Source: Pelodera strongyloides (lineage: Eukaryota; Nematoda; Chromadorea; Rhabditida; Rhabditidae). Taken from it: 64,000 nt of DNA. Numbering within the stretch: position 1 is the stretch's first letter; every line of letters begins with the position of its first letter. This document shows, one piece after another, positions 32,916 to 44,800 of the stretch. The position numbers were made by a program, and so were the translations under genes. Below the pieces are notes generated by a model, which was not told the origin of the DNA, made no database searches, and was given only the letters and a program-made list of their open reading frames with translations. The DNA is taken from contig JAANDG010000004.1 of assembly GCA_036852015.1 (NCBI GenBank), forward strand, positions 806,001 through 870,000. Direction: 5' to 3'.

Positions 32916-35900
32916 CTACTGCTGGGGCATCACTTCCTGCTTCTCTCCTGTCTGTCTCTTCGTTCCGGAAACAATGTCGTCAATGCGGAGCAACATCACA
33001 CACGTCTCAACGGCAGTCTTCAGAACCTGAAATACGACACAGGAATTAGGAAGTAGGTTAACGAAATGTGAATCAAAAAGAGTACAAATTACAAATTAAA
33101 TAAAGGATCAAAGTCGCAAACCTGCAGTCTCACTGAAAGCGGATCCCAGATGCCCAGCTCGTTCATATCAGCCTGAAATACAGTAGCAAGGTCACCACAT
33201 TTTTTTACCAAACCATGGAAAGTTACGGATGTGACTACAGACAAATGGACGAAGCCAACTAAACGGTGCTTGTGGGAATGTAAGCCAATCCCGCAGTAGA
33301 TTACACACTATTCGGCATTCAAATGCACTTACCAAGTCTCCAGAAGCTCCATTCACTCCCCAAGTCCAGTTATTTTCAGACTGAGCATGCTTGGCACGCA
33401 AAGCAGTGATCTGTCGAATAGTGCTGCCTATAATTAAGAAATAATTACACGAGAACCGGAAATACCTAGGACAACCTAGAGACAAGAAGTCCCAGCATAA
33501 CATAGAACAAGGAGCCTCGCAAATAAGAAAACCTAGAGTTGTTTATCAAGTGATATGACCGGCATTCGAAAAGTGTGTAGTACAAGTGCATTCCCATGGA
33601 TAATGTGCAATTTGTGCAAATATCTGCGAAAAAATAGACCACAATATTTGCATAGGAATGCAGCTCGCCAATTTTTTCCGCGTTTCACAAAGACTCTGCC
33701 ATACAGCTTTAGTGCAATAAGTTCGTACCTCCGCAATTCTGGATCAGAGTTCTGGGAATGACCTCGAGTGCAAGCGCCACAGCCTTGTACGGTCCCTTAC
33801 GCACGCCCTCCATTTTACGAGCATTCTCACTGAGCGTCTAAACAGAATACAAATACAGTAAGACAACTCGCTTCTCGCTTCGCTTGAACTCGAAAGCACA
33901 TGTAATAACTAAAAACAATCGATATCACCGCTTACGAAGAAAGAATACGCCATAAATTTATGTCCAAAGGGTAGCAAACCTGTGCAAGGGCCATTTCAAG
34001 GGCTCCGCCACCGGGGACGAGCTTAGGGTTCAATAGAACATTCCTGACAACATGCACAGCATCTTGCAAGTTACGCTCGACCTATAAATAAACAGAAATC
34101 AATGAAAGGGGATATGGGATTGAAGCAAGAAACAAAAAAGAGGAATTCGCCTCGGAAATCTGATAACATGGAAAGCGGAAAACTAATATAAGTCAATCTA
34201 ATACCTCATTAATGATGTCCTTGCTTGGACCACGAAGACAGATGGTTACAGCAGTAGTCTCGGCAGAAGTGACGTACGTGTAGTACCTAAGACAAGAAAG
34301 TGATGACTATCAAAATATATCAGGTTCACGTCGAGCAGAAGTAACGTATGTGTAGTACCTAAGAAAGTAATGACTATCAAAATATACAAGTAGAGGCGTA
34401 GCGCTGCCCGCGAAATATATACGGCAAAAAATGGAACCTGGTTCGCCCATAGCATATGACAAATACATTCGTGCCGAACTCATATTAAAAAAAACTTACT
34501 CATCGGCGATTTTGGTGATTTCGAAGAGGTCTGCCTTGGTTCCAACATCTTCCTCCTTCAGGTCACAAGTGTCGTGGACGACGCGGCCACCGCAAACTCT
34601 ACAATAAAAAGACAATACGAAATGAATGAATGAATGCAATTAACACAAGCCACAGCTTATATGCTAGCCCACAACTTACAGAATTAGCAGTAAGCAGTAT
34701 TGTGCACTTAGATGGGTATACGCATAAGCTGTAGGTTAAAGTTAAGATTCACAAACCTAGCAAGTCTGTTGTTGTCGGTTTTCTTCAGACGCCGAAGCGC
34801 AGTGATTCCGGCCTTGAGCAAGAAATGCTGAGCCATATCCGAGATGCCCTTTTCGGTGAAGACAAGATCGGGCTTGAGGCGGATGATATCATCGCACTGC
34901 TTACGAATCGACTCCTCCTCCTGTTAGACATAGTTGAATTCAAAACAGTAAGGGTAAGTTTACTTTGGAGCCTAGTATCCCAGAGTTTTCTGCTAAATAA
35001 ATGTCCGCTTGACTAGCACGGCGGAAAGTAAACCAAGTCTTCGGAATTTTTCAGAGCGGGCAATTTTATTATTATTATTATTATCTATACTACAGATAAA
35101 GTCAAACATGGCGTCAGACCGTCCGACGTAATAACGCGGTGAACATCATCTCACCTGCTCCAGAATACGCGAAATATCCTCTTCTTTCATAATTTCGAGG
35201 GAAGTCTGCGACTCTCCCTTTTTGTACTCCAAATTACAATCAAGGAGAATAATGCGTGGTTTTTCGATTCTAAAATATTGAAAGTTGCGAAAATATGCCT
35301 AGTTTATCATAACTAAGTCCAATGTAAAACTTGTAAAAAATAAGAATCCTAAAATAAAAACACTAACACACCTTCTACGCATCTTAGCATGCGTCACATC
35401 TTTGTTCAGGACCACTCCCTTGATCACCTTACAGTCCTCGATAGTTCCTCCGGGGATTTTCTCAATACGGCAGTATCTAAAAAGATAACAAATACATACG
35501 ACGTTTTGACTCACAAAGTCATTCATAATAGGCAAATTAGTCATGGTCATGAAATGAACACTCGACTTTGCATTTTGCAAGACCTTGAACGAGTCACCTT
35601 CGTTGGAAAAAAATCGTCCCGAGGAAAAGAAAACTTCTCCGAGTCTTTTATGCTCTTATGGAACTTTCAAAAAAGTTCATCCTACATTCTGGACCTTGGA
35701 CCCAAACAATTACCTCTTGATGTCAATCTCGGCAACCCCACCATAAGTGCTCTCTACACGAATGGTCCTCACAGCATCCAGGGCGATATTTACAGCAAGA
35801 TCCATCCACTTGGACATCATCTTGGTACCCAAGCATGACCTGACTACCTAAACAGCAGGGACCATCTTAGACCTTAGACCCCGTAAAACACGTAGAAGCA

Positions 35901-37330
35901 TAATTATGAAAGTACGATAAAACATACCTCACCATCACAATAGTTATTTAAGATAGAAAAGTGTGCAAATCTTATAAATAAGTTAACAAACACAACAGTC
36001 CGCATCAAGGTATTTCACTTTGGGAGCTAATTCACATAGGCCCTTACGGTGGCAATCTCTTCATCGCTGTCCACATTGACTGGTTTGCTGAACTTGTCCT
36101 CGCATAACTTGATCATGTCTTCAAGAGCCTGGCGGTAAGCCTAAAACTGATTATATAGTTAACTAAATACAGCGTTCAGTACGAACAGTATGATAACATG
36201 GCGGAATTACTAAATTCTCAGATCACTTGTTGAGCACAAAATTATACCTGAATAATAATGGTGGGATGGATTCGATTCTCGAGGAAAGGTGAAGCTTTGG
36301 CCATCACTTCTCCAGCAAGAACAATCACCGATGTGGTTCCATCACCAGTTTCTTCGTCCTGGAAGCAACAAATGAATATGCAAAAGACAAATGCTACGTA
36401 GTTAAAGAAATGCAAACTGTGCTCACGCGATTCAAGCTTATTTCACATGCAATTAATAGATTCGCATACAAACGTGTAAATGCCCAAAGATTATAACATA
36501 TGTCTATGAACATTTATGGAATAAAGAGTTATATATATATAAAACAAGGTTACCTGAGTTCTTGCAATTTCGATCATACTTTTGGCAGCAGGGTGCTTGA
36601 CCGTGATCTCTCTAGAAAAGCACTTACGTATTGTGGATTTCAATTAATAAGGGCGCGTTCGGGATTGATTTTCCGAAAGGAAACTCGGCCAACTCCTTGT
36701 TCGGGATGGACATTTTGGAAACGTTCTAATGCTTGGAGAAAACAAAAACTACAGTATGAATTAGCATGGAAAATTTGAAAAATATGCGCGGGAAACGTTT
36801 TTCGCAAGCTAATTCATACTGTATTTTTTGTTTTCTCCAAGCATTGGAACGTTTCCAAAAGTCCATCCCGAATGACTAACCGCAAAAACTAGATGACTAA
36901 CCGCAAATATAACGGAACATTAAACCTTACCTAAGGATCGCATTTCCATCATTAGTCATGACGATTCCGCCCATAGGATCCATGAGCATTTTCAGCATCG
37001 CCTTTGGTCCCAAGGCGGTTCTAATGACATCAGCGATCGTCTATACAAATGACGATGATACATAAATAATGGAAGAGGGCATTTCAGTTCACAAGCATTT
37101 AGAAGCTGACACTCATACTCATAAACAGCTATTAAGCAATCTAATACGCCAAAATGCTTCTGAATAAAAACATTACCGTTTTCGCATTTCTCAAAGCAGG
37201 CTTAAGGTATTACTGTGATAGTTCGTACCTTGCAGGCGGAAATGTTTCCGGACTGGACCTGGTAACCACTCTCTCGTTTTGTTCCCTGTGACAGAACGAT
37301 CACAGGCTGTTGACCACCACCGCGCATCAT
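32916..37330 (-). CDS. CCT3: CCT3, chaperonin TCP-1 subunit gamma
   Basis: Sixteen in-phase exons: 37330-37229, 37040-36931, 36611-36554, 36358-36248, 36140-36048, 35847-35714, 35476-35372, 35269-35155, 34920-34757, 34598-34500, 34286-34205, 34081-33980, 33837-33729, 33427-33333, 33172-33122, 33026-32916 (TAG). 546 residues, the normal length. N-terminal [11 protein letters not shown] and [10 protein letters not shown] identify the gamma subunit. The ATP-binding motifs [15 protein letters not shown] and GDGTTSV and the C-terminal [10 protein letters not shown] are intact. It forms part of the cytosolic TRiC ring that folds actin and tubulin. The first of two consecutive ATGs lies 8 nt after a TTCCAG acceptor. 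An inverted-repeat element sits in intron 36612-36930. Confidence 0.97.
36700..36871. mobile_element. foldback element in CCT3 intron
   Basis: Arms about 36701-36764 and 36805-36871 are near-perfect inverted repeats (TCGGGATGGAC...ATGAATTAGC against its complement) around a short loop. Non-coding. Family termini were not found elsewhere in the window. Confidence 0.7.
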
Positions 37331-37350
37331 GTTTAACCCTGGAATGGAAA

Positions 37351-37445
37351 TATATATGAATACTTTATTCGGTGTACACCGAAGTAAAGCGGAAGACAAA
37401 AAAAATGACAACAATAATATAACAACAACGACAACAACAAAATAA
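37351..37445 (-). promoter_or_regulatory. repeat shared by CCT3 and RPL32 upstream regions (CCT3 copy)
   Basis: About 80 bp containing the palindrome CGGTGTACACCG, GAATACTTTATTC and AAGCGGAAGACAAAAAAAATGACAAC-type sequence. It recurs in the same orientation at about 40930-41012, upstream of RPL32. Here it is immediately upstream of the acceptor before the CCT3 ATG. A promoter element, an outron or a small mobile repeat are all possible. Confidence 0.4.
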
Positions 37446-37959
37446 CAATGAGAGTAATAAAGCGCATATAACAAGCGGAAAAAAACTATGTACAACAATG
37501 GAATGGAGGTACAACTGACAGTTAAAAATATATATGATGCATTCAGAAACAAAAGCACGGCTCTTTATGTTGATCATTGTTTTAACATAAAGTTCGAGAA
37601 GTTCGAGAAGAATTGGAATCGAGAAAGGAGAGAATTGGGAATCGAGAAAAAAAGAATGGAGAACAGTTCGACGGGTAGAAAAGCACGATTTAGATGGAAA
37701 ATAAATTGTTCCTTTCAGGAAAATTTTCGGAAAGACTTATAAGGTACATATTCTACCACATTATCTCCATTACCAGAATTCTCCAATAATTTTCAAAGCA
37801 GAGTCGAACATCGGCGCGAAATAAAAATAGATGGGATTCGTGAACATTCCCGCCCAGTTTCTGCTGTGTAAATCTAGGAGAAAAAAAATGTTTACACTGC
37901 ACGACTTTACCGTACCGAGCAATGCACACCAGTGCACGGAAAAACGAAATGATTGCCGA

Positions 37960-38960
37960 AGCCACAGAAAAACCGTCGTTGGTACGTCAACAGATGGTTT
38001 TCACCGAAAAAATATGGTGACTGGTTCGCGACCCGTTGATGACGGTCTTCTATGAAACGTGGTCACCAAATGGGCCGGCCCACGAAAAAACCAGTGAACC
38101 GTCACCACATGGGTTCACCCATTCCCTATTTGGTGGCATCAAGAAATTTCAAGATGTAACGAAATCAACGAATCACAGGAAAACTGCATAAATGCCGAAA
38201 CCACAGAAAAAGCGTCGTTGGTCGGTCGCAAATGTTTTTTGTAGAAAAAAAACCATCTGATGACTGGTTCACGACCTTTTGGTGACCGGTTGATGACGGT
38301 TTCAACGAAACTTGGTCACAAAGAGGTCGCCAAATGGGGTGACAGGTGGCACACGGAAAAACCAGTGGACCGTCACCAAATGGGTTCACCCACTTCCTAT
38401 GTAAGACGGGTACTATTGAACTTAAGGGGCCCCAAAAATTTTTTTTTACAATTTTTCGGGAAACTTCGTAGAAATAGGTAATCGGCCCTCCTGATTTCGA
38501 TAAAGTAGGTCATTCAGGCCCTAGAAGACGCAACAGTGACCCTCGTGAGTAACCTGAAAGCTACGAAGGTTGAGGAGGAGAAGCCGCCCCAGCAAGAAGG
38601 ATCCGAAGACAGAGACAGACTGGTCCTGAGCCTAAGCCCGATCGCGAAAAATCCGGCCCATTTCGGGAACAGTTCCCAATACGGCCCCGATTAGTTTTCG
38701 AAAAACTCCGATATGGCGATCATTTCCCGAAACCAAAACCCACATGTTTAGCCTCTTCTATATTCACCAAAAAAGATAATCTATATTGCCCGATCAAGGC
38801 CGGATTTTTCGACGGACCTGTTCGAGGTTTTGGTTTCCTATACATAAGTAAAGTGTAGTTTGCCCGCAGAGAAACGGAATAGCACAGCCCACAGAAAAAA
38901 ACGTCCGCTTCCGGTCACCAAATGGTTCACTGGATTTGGAGACCAGCTTACGACGGTTTT
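37960..38960. repeat. diverged direct repeats (CACAGAAAAA...GACGGT units)
   Basis: Two long units at about 37960-38145 and 38195-38405 share CCACAGAAAAA.CGTCGTTGGT, GACTGGTTC.CGACC, GGTTGATGACGGT and CCGTCACCA.ATGGGTTCACCCA. A partial third lies at about 38885-38960. They lie between RPL32 and CCT3. No coding sense seen. Confidence 0.7.
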
Positions 38961-39213
38961 CGAGGATATTCGGTAGCAACAAGGTCACTTGAAAAGACGT
39001 ACAATGTTTAACATATCACTGGTATGAACAGCTGCGGAAGAAACAATGAGATACGTTGTTCGCACAAAACCACCAGCACACGCAATGCCAAACTAAAACG
39101 ACACATTACATATGAAGAAGGCAAATGTTAAGTCACTGTAAGGAAAAAGTAAGGTACACTCCATGTGAGAAAATAGATCTGAAGAGATAAAGCACTGCAA
39201 AAAGCAATAACAA

Positions 39214-39219
39214 TTTATT
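39214..39219 (-). terminator. polyadenylation signal AATAAA of RPL32
   Basis: AATAAA on the minus strand begins 13 nt after the RPL32 stop, implying a very short 3' UTR. Confidence 0.6.
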
Positions 39220-39231
39220 GAAAACAACAAT

Positions 39232-40422
39232 TTACTCGTGCTCCTCAGTACGGAGACGAGCGTGACCGTTCGTAAGTCTGATGTTCAGTTGTTGAGCCCG
39301 CTCAACGATAGCCTTTCTCGTCTTAGCTCCCACAGCATGTGCAATTTCTCCCTCGAACTTGTGGCTCTGCATAAGGATCATGTCCAAGTCCTGAAAACAT
39401 CACAATAAAAAAACTGTAAGCTTCCACGGCGATACAGTCCTTTCGTAGATTATGATCGCCGAAGATAGGCCTAAACTACTAAAAGAATCAAGTGGGGGTG
39501 TAAATATATGAAAAAAGAGTGCAAACAAACTCCCCTGTTATTAAAGACCAGAATTGCAGTTATGAGCGGTAACAGTTATTTCCGAACTGCAACCGGTCAA
39601 GATCGATAAATGTATTGGAAGCTATGTTGGGCGAGACAATTTAATTACTATGATAAGTCGGCGTATTGTGAAATGATTTTTTTAACAATCTAGGGAAAGA
39701 ACTACTAATGAAAATCTTAATTTAGCACATGTATAGACGCCGGTTTTTGAAACGCCCCTCTACCCACTTTGTTCCGCATTCTTATGCAAATGAACATAAA
39801 TTAGAATAAAAAATCGAGCTAAAGTTGCATAAAGCTAATATCGAGTAACTAACATAAATACGTAAGAATTCAGCTGTCCACGATGCGTATAAAAAACGGC
39901 CGGTATTTCTCTTTTAAAGGATCTTTTGAATAACTGCATTCTCATGTACCATGTGCAAATGAGAACGGTTAGATTAAAAGTAGAATAAAAAATAGTTCAC
40001 TAAGCATAAATTGTTCGGTGCAGTTGTGCACAGAACGTTGCAAAAAACGGCTTTATTGCGCATGGGCTCATATCCAGCTTAACTATTGAAATACAAATGA
40101 TATTACAGGTAGGGCGACATCAAAATTACCACCACCAATAAAACATAACAAAAAATATATGCAAAAAGAAACATACCTTAACGTTGTGAACGAGAACACG
40201 GAGGAAACCATTGGGCTGAACGTGCTTTGTTGCCTTGTCACTTCCGTATCCGATCTTGGGCATCAAACGGTTACCCTTGAACTTCCTTCGGACGCGGTTA
40301 TCAATACCTCTGGGTTTACGCCAGTTAGTAGCCACACGAAGATGACGATCGGACTCAAAACGAACGAAGCGCTTAGTGCGCTTCTTTACAATTTTAGTAC
40401 GACGACCCGCGACGAGGACCAT
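39232..40422 (-). CDS. RPL32: 60S ribosomal protein eL32
   Basis: Two exons, 40422-40177 and 39390-39232 (TAA), 134 residues, normal length. The conserved [34 protein letters not shown] and [10 protein letters not shown] segments and the C-terminal [24 protein letters not shown] segment identify eL32, a structural protein of the large ribosomal subunit. The ATG lies 6 nt after a TTTGCAG acceptor. The single intron (39391-40176) contains remnants of the CCGGCCGG repeat family near 39740-39920. Confidence 0.97.
39740..39925. mobile_element. CCGGCCGG-family remnant in RPL32 intron
   Basis: Left part GCCGGTTTTTGAAACGC, right part CGATGCGTATAAAAAACGGCCGGTATTTCTCTTT, matching the ends of 56661-56841. 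Terminal TTAA eroded. Confidence 0.6.
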
Positions 40423-40435
40423 TTTGGCCTGCAAA

Positions 40436-41839
40436 TATGGTTTTAATGTAACTCAATGCAAAATCAAGATATATGACAAACAAACAAACAACAGAGGGGC
40501 TAACAAAGCCAAGAGAATAATTTTGCTATACAAATATCCAATTTAATGTACCAATCAATGCAAAAAAACAACGTTTACAAAGCTATTAGCAAACGATTTG
40601 TAAAATGAATGGAATACGCGCGAAAAATTATAAAAAAATACGAAAACATTCAAAAAGTAAAATCAAATGTGTTCTGCCACTGTAGAAGATTCATTGCGGG
40701 ACCGCATTACATTTGGCAAAACGCCAGATAGGCTTTTAAAGGTGTTTCATTTTATGGGTGAAGCAAGGGAAAAGGGTGTGACTGTAGTGTCCCCTGTGAA
40801 CACAGGCATCACGTTATCACAACGCGGGAAATTCAATTTTATTATGATATTACGATATCACGACGTATTACGATATTACGATTTACGATAGAGATGAAGG
40901 AAGATAAAATTGAGACACATTTGAACATATATGAATACTTTATTCAGTGTACACCGAAGTAAAGCGGAAGACAAAAAAATGACAACAATAAAATAACAAC
41001 AACGACATATCTTGTTTATCATTTGAGAACATCTTTATAGCTGTAAATATCTTTATTTTTTTTTTAGAACAAACACGTATATATGTTATTTATGAAATTG
41101 AAAGCGGTGCACTTTGAATGCGGATCAGTCCAAACTGTGAAGTATTATGATTAGACATTTGGATTCTTCGGCAGAAAGCTAGAACTTCGTCATTAACTCA
41201 CGGCCGTGGAACGGTGGTATGTTTTTATATAAACCAATAGTGTTTTTTTTTGTGCTGGGGACGTGTCGAGTATAACGATGTGATAACTCAGGGGTTTGAA
41301 CATGATTGTTTTATGATTTCTACATGAAAAGTAAAACGTGGTGATTAATTCCAATGATAGGTAATTGCACAAAGTAATTAATATAAAGGAAGTTCTCATG
41401 ATGGTCTATCAACTAATAATAATAACGATATTATGTAAAAGTCCCATTGAAAGACGTTCATTCGCGAGAAACTGAATTAAGAGCGTTCACATAGCGGATT
41501 GAAAACGGCGTGCAAACTGCACGGCTTGAAAACTGCGTGCAAGCACGCCCTGCTCATACCATTTCGACTCGGATTTCTCGCGTGCAAGAGGCGTGAGATT
41601 GGGGGCAAATTACGCGCCATCCGTTTTCGCGTTCACTTTGCACGCCACCACGTTGGCAAATGCACTTTGATCCACGCGGCTTTCACGTCAAGTTTCGTCA
41701 GTGTACAGTTCTATAATTAACGATCACTGTTCGATCGGGGGTATAGATTTGTCTCTAAGTGGAAGCTATATAATATGGCGTGAAAAGCTGGGACGATACG
41801 CTTTTGCCATTATCAGGTTGATGGTTGATCTTCCAGTTC
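40436..41839. other. spacer upstream of RPL32
   Basis: No exon seen. Holds the second copy of the CCT3-upstream repeat (about 40930-41012) and short repeats of GCGTGCAA type near 41505-41545. Confidence 0.45.
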
Positions 41840-44800
41840 CTAGTGCTCGGTGTGTGCACGTGTCAGAGCCTGAATTTTGAGTATTACTCATTTCTTTCAT
41901 TTTCAGTTTTGTAATAACTATGGGGAATATTGTTTTCATTGGATCTTCATATGTGTATTGAAAATTTATGAAAAGAAAAAACAGAAAACAAACGCACGTC
42001 AATAATTTTTTTGTCCTTTTCTTGCTGCTTCTGATGTACTGTCAGCTGGAAAAGTCAATGGAAGGTAGTCAATTTTCCTGATTTGGGTTCAGAATCCACC
42101 AATCTCTTGTGTCAACCCACTGTCAATATACGCATAGAAGAAGAATCAAATTGACGCCAATAAATGCTAATTCCAATACATACCAACATAGTCCATAATA
42201 AAACGAATTGACAAACCTTGGCTTGTAATGTCTTTGTGCGTTGGCGCACTTGTCCCAGTTCGCAATTGGTCGTTTCATACTGTCTATTCTTATCTTCCAG
42301 CTGCGTGGTCTAAACTTTTTTTTGGAATTGTCGCAACTGTTTTTTTTTTTTAATTGTGTGAATGAATTTTTCGTTTAGATGACAAAATTTTTTTGTTTTC
42401 CCACGTTCGTGCACTCCTGGCGCACCCCGTGGTCCGAGTGGCTGAGTTGTTGTGTACCTTTTTCTTTATTGGTCTCCAGAGAATTACAAAAAAAAGAACA
42501 TTATATAAATTAAAAGAGAAACTTGCAAAATAAACTGACTAATTTGGTCACTGCTGCTGCATTGTCGCGAGCTACTCTTTCCTAAAATACGTAGTTCAAC
42601 TGAATACTACTCCCACTCATAATCAGCAGTGAATTTGATTATTATTGTCCGCAAGACGAATCATTCGGGGTTTTATATGAGTACTATAAACGTATAAACT
42701 GACCATTTCTGCTGTATGTTCTCCAGCCGCCCTTTCCTAAAAAAACATTATTCCGCTTGGTATAATGGAGAATGGGATTAAAGGGCCAGGCCCATTTCAG
42801 GTTACCCCTATTTTTCTGACTAACCGTGTCAAATATAGTATAATGAAATATTTTTCCAAGCTCCAGGCGCAACATTCATCTAGTAAGAAGCAATTTACCA
42901 TTGCCAGGCATACCCAACAATCTATCGCAGTTGTCACGCCCTTTCCTGGCAATAGTAAATTGCTGATTACTGCGTGAATTTTGCACGCGTAAAATTGAAA
43001 ATATTGCATCCAACTATATTTGACAAGGAGAGTCAAATGGTGACCAAAAAAAAGGGGTTACCTGAAATGGGCCTGACCCTTTAAATAATCTTTTTTTAGT
43101 TGTTTAAAGGGATCAGCTCACCTTAAATTGTGTCTGTTTTTTTTGTTTCTTTATTTTCTGTAAGGGATAATAAAAATTTGGAATAGAAAAAGTAGTGTTC
43201 AATTTCAATACTCACGAAGATATTGGGTGATAAAGTGGTGGATTGATCGGGCCGAAATGCAAAAAGGGCAATTGGCCTGCCTTGTTTGTATAGAGACATT
43301 TACCCTTTTTGCATTCCGGGCCGATCAATCCACCACTTTATCACCTAATATCTTCGTGAGTATTGGAATAGAACACAACTTTTTGTATTCCAAATTTTTA
43401 TTATCCCTTATAGAAAATAAAGAAACAAAAAAAACAGACACAATTTAAGGTGAGCCGATCCCTTTAAGTTCAGCAGCTGAGATCAAGCATGTAAATATTC
43501 TTCAAATATTAGATTATTGAGTACAATAACTAAACAACTTAAAATAAGGCCATGCGAAATATTATCAAACCTTTGGTATGTTTACGCACCTTTTCCCTCC
43601 TAAGATTTTCACTTTCTTCCATGAGCTTGACTATTTCGGCATCTTTGGCTTCTAGCTTAAGCTTAGATAGCTGGTTTTCTCTCTGGAGCATGCCGAAATT
43701 AACAACTATTGCATCCGTAGCATCCTTCAGTTTCTTGATTTCCTGGTTCCTTAGTTCCATGTTTGTCGAACAAGCTTGCCGCATATGCGCATTTTTGGCA
43801 CGGAGGGCTTCGTTTTCTTCGGATAGTCTCTGGAGTTCCCTTTCCTTGTACGTAATAGCTTTCTGAAAATGCAATCTTATCTCAACTTGAGGTCAATGAT
43901 CTGTGAAATGACCATCCTTCTACGATTCGTGTTGGTATTACTTATTGTTAGAACCATTTGTTTTATGAACAACGCTACGCTATAATTGATCAGTCTTCCT
44001 CATATTTTTTATTGTTTCCAGGAAGTCATTCGTTTCCAATACTGTTTCCAATAAGTTTCCAATAAGATTATAGTACACTAGGTTCATTCTCCAATGTATG
44101 CTTATATACGAACCATAGCCTCATATGCATTCTTCTTCAGGATGGCAACTTCCCGAATTAAGCCCTGCATTGAGTCATTGCTATCTGATGAAGCTGAAAA
44201 ACGCGTGATGCTTTTGATAAACCGGTTGACGATGACTGATTTTTGTTTCCTTCACTCTAACTCCCTTAAAGTCCTATGTGTGTATTTCGTTGCATGGAGG
44301 CTTATGGAGGCTACTCCGACGAGAAAGGTCACTACCTTATCACAAGACAATTTTTTGAAAGGTGATCGAATCCTAGGTGATCGAATTTTCGGTCTTCGAG
44401 AATTTCGCCAAGGTGACCGAATCCATGACCTGGCGTGACAGTTTAAATTGCTTCAAGCAATGGACTATTTGCGTACCTTGGGATTCCTCAGTTACAAGCA
44501 CTTCATGGGTAAATATTGAAGGAGTTTCATACACGGTTCTTTCTCGTTCACTTGGGCTCTATAAAGAAGTGAATATGGGTAACGTTGGCGACAAAATTTA
44601 GGAAAGTTTCAAGTAAAAATTCGGCATTTTACTCCCAAGCAAGTCCAAAACCGTGGGGGAGGGCGATCGAACATGCATATGATATGTAGTATGGAATAAT
44701 ATAAAAAGTATAATCTCACGAGCCTGACATTTAATCATCTACGTTCTGTGGCGCGCAGAGCGCCGCAGACTTTCCCGCACGTTCTGGGTATGCGCGCATA

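Noticed and set aside
42425..42450. tRNA-Ser/Leu-like A box (GTGGTCCGAGTGGCTGAG)
   Set aside because: No B box or stems follow; an isolated match.
43227..43448. Open frames such as 43227-43448, 45478-45809, 49972-50166 and 63012-63257
   Set aside because: They lie in the arms of family 2 foldback elements and occur on both strands because of the palindrome.
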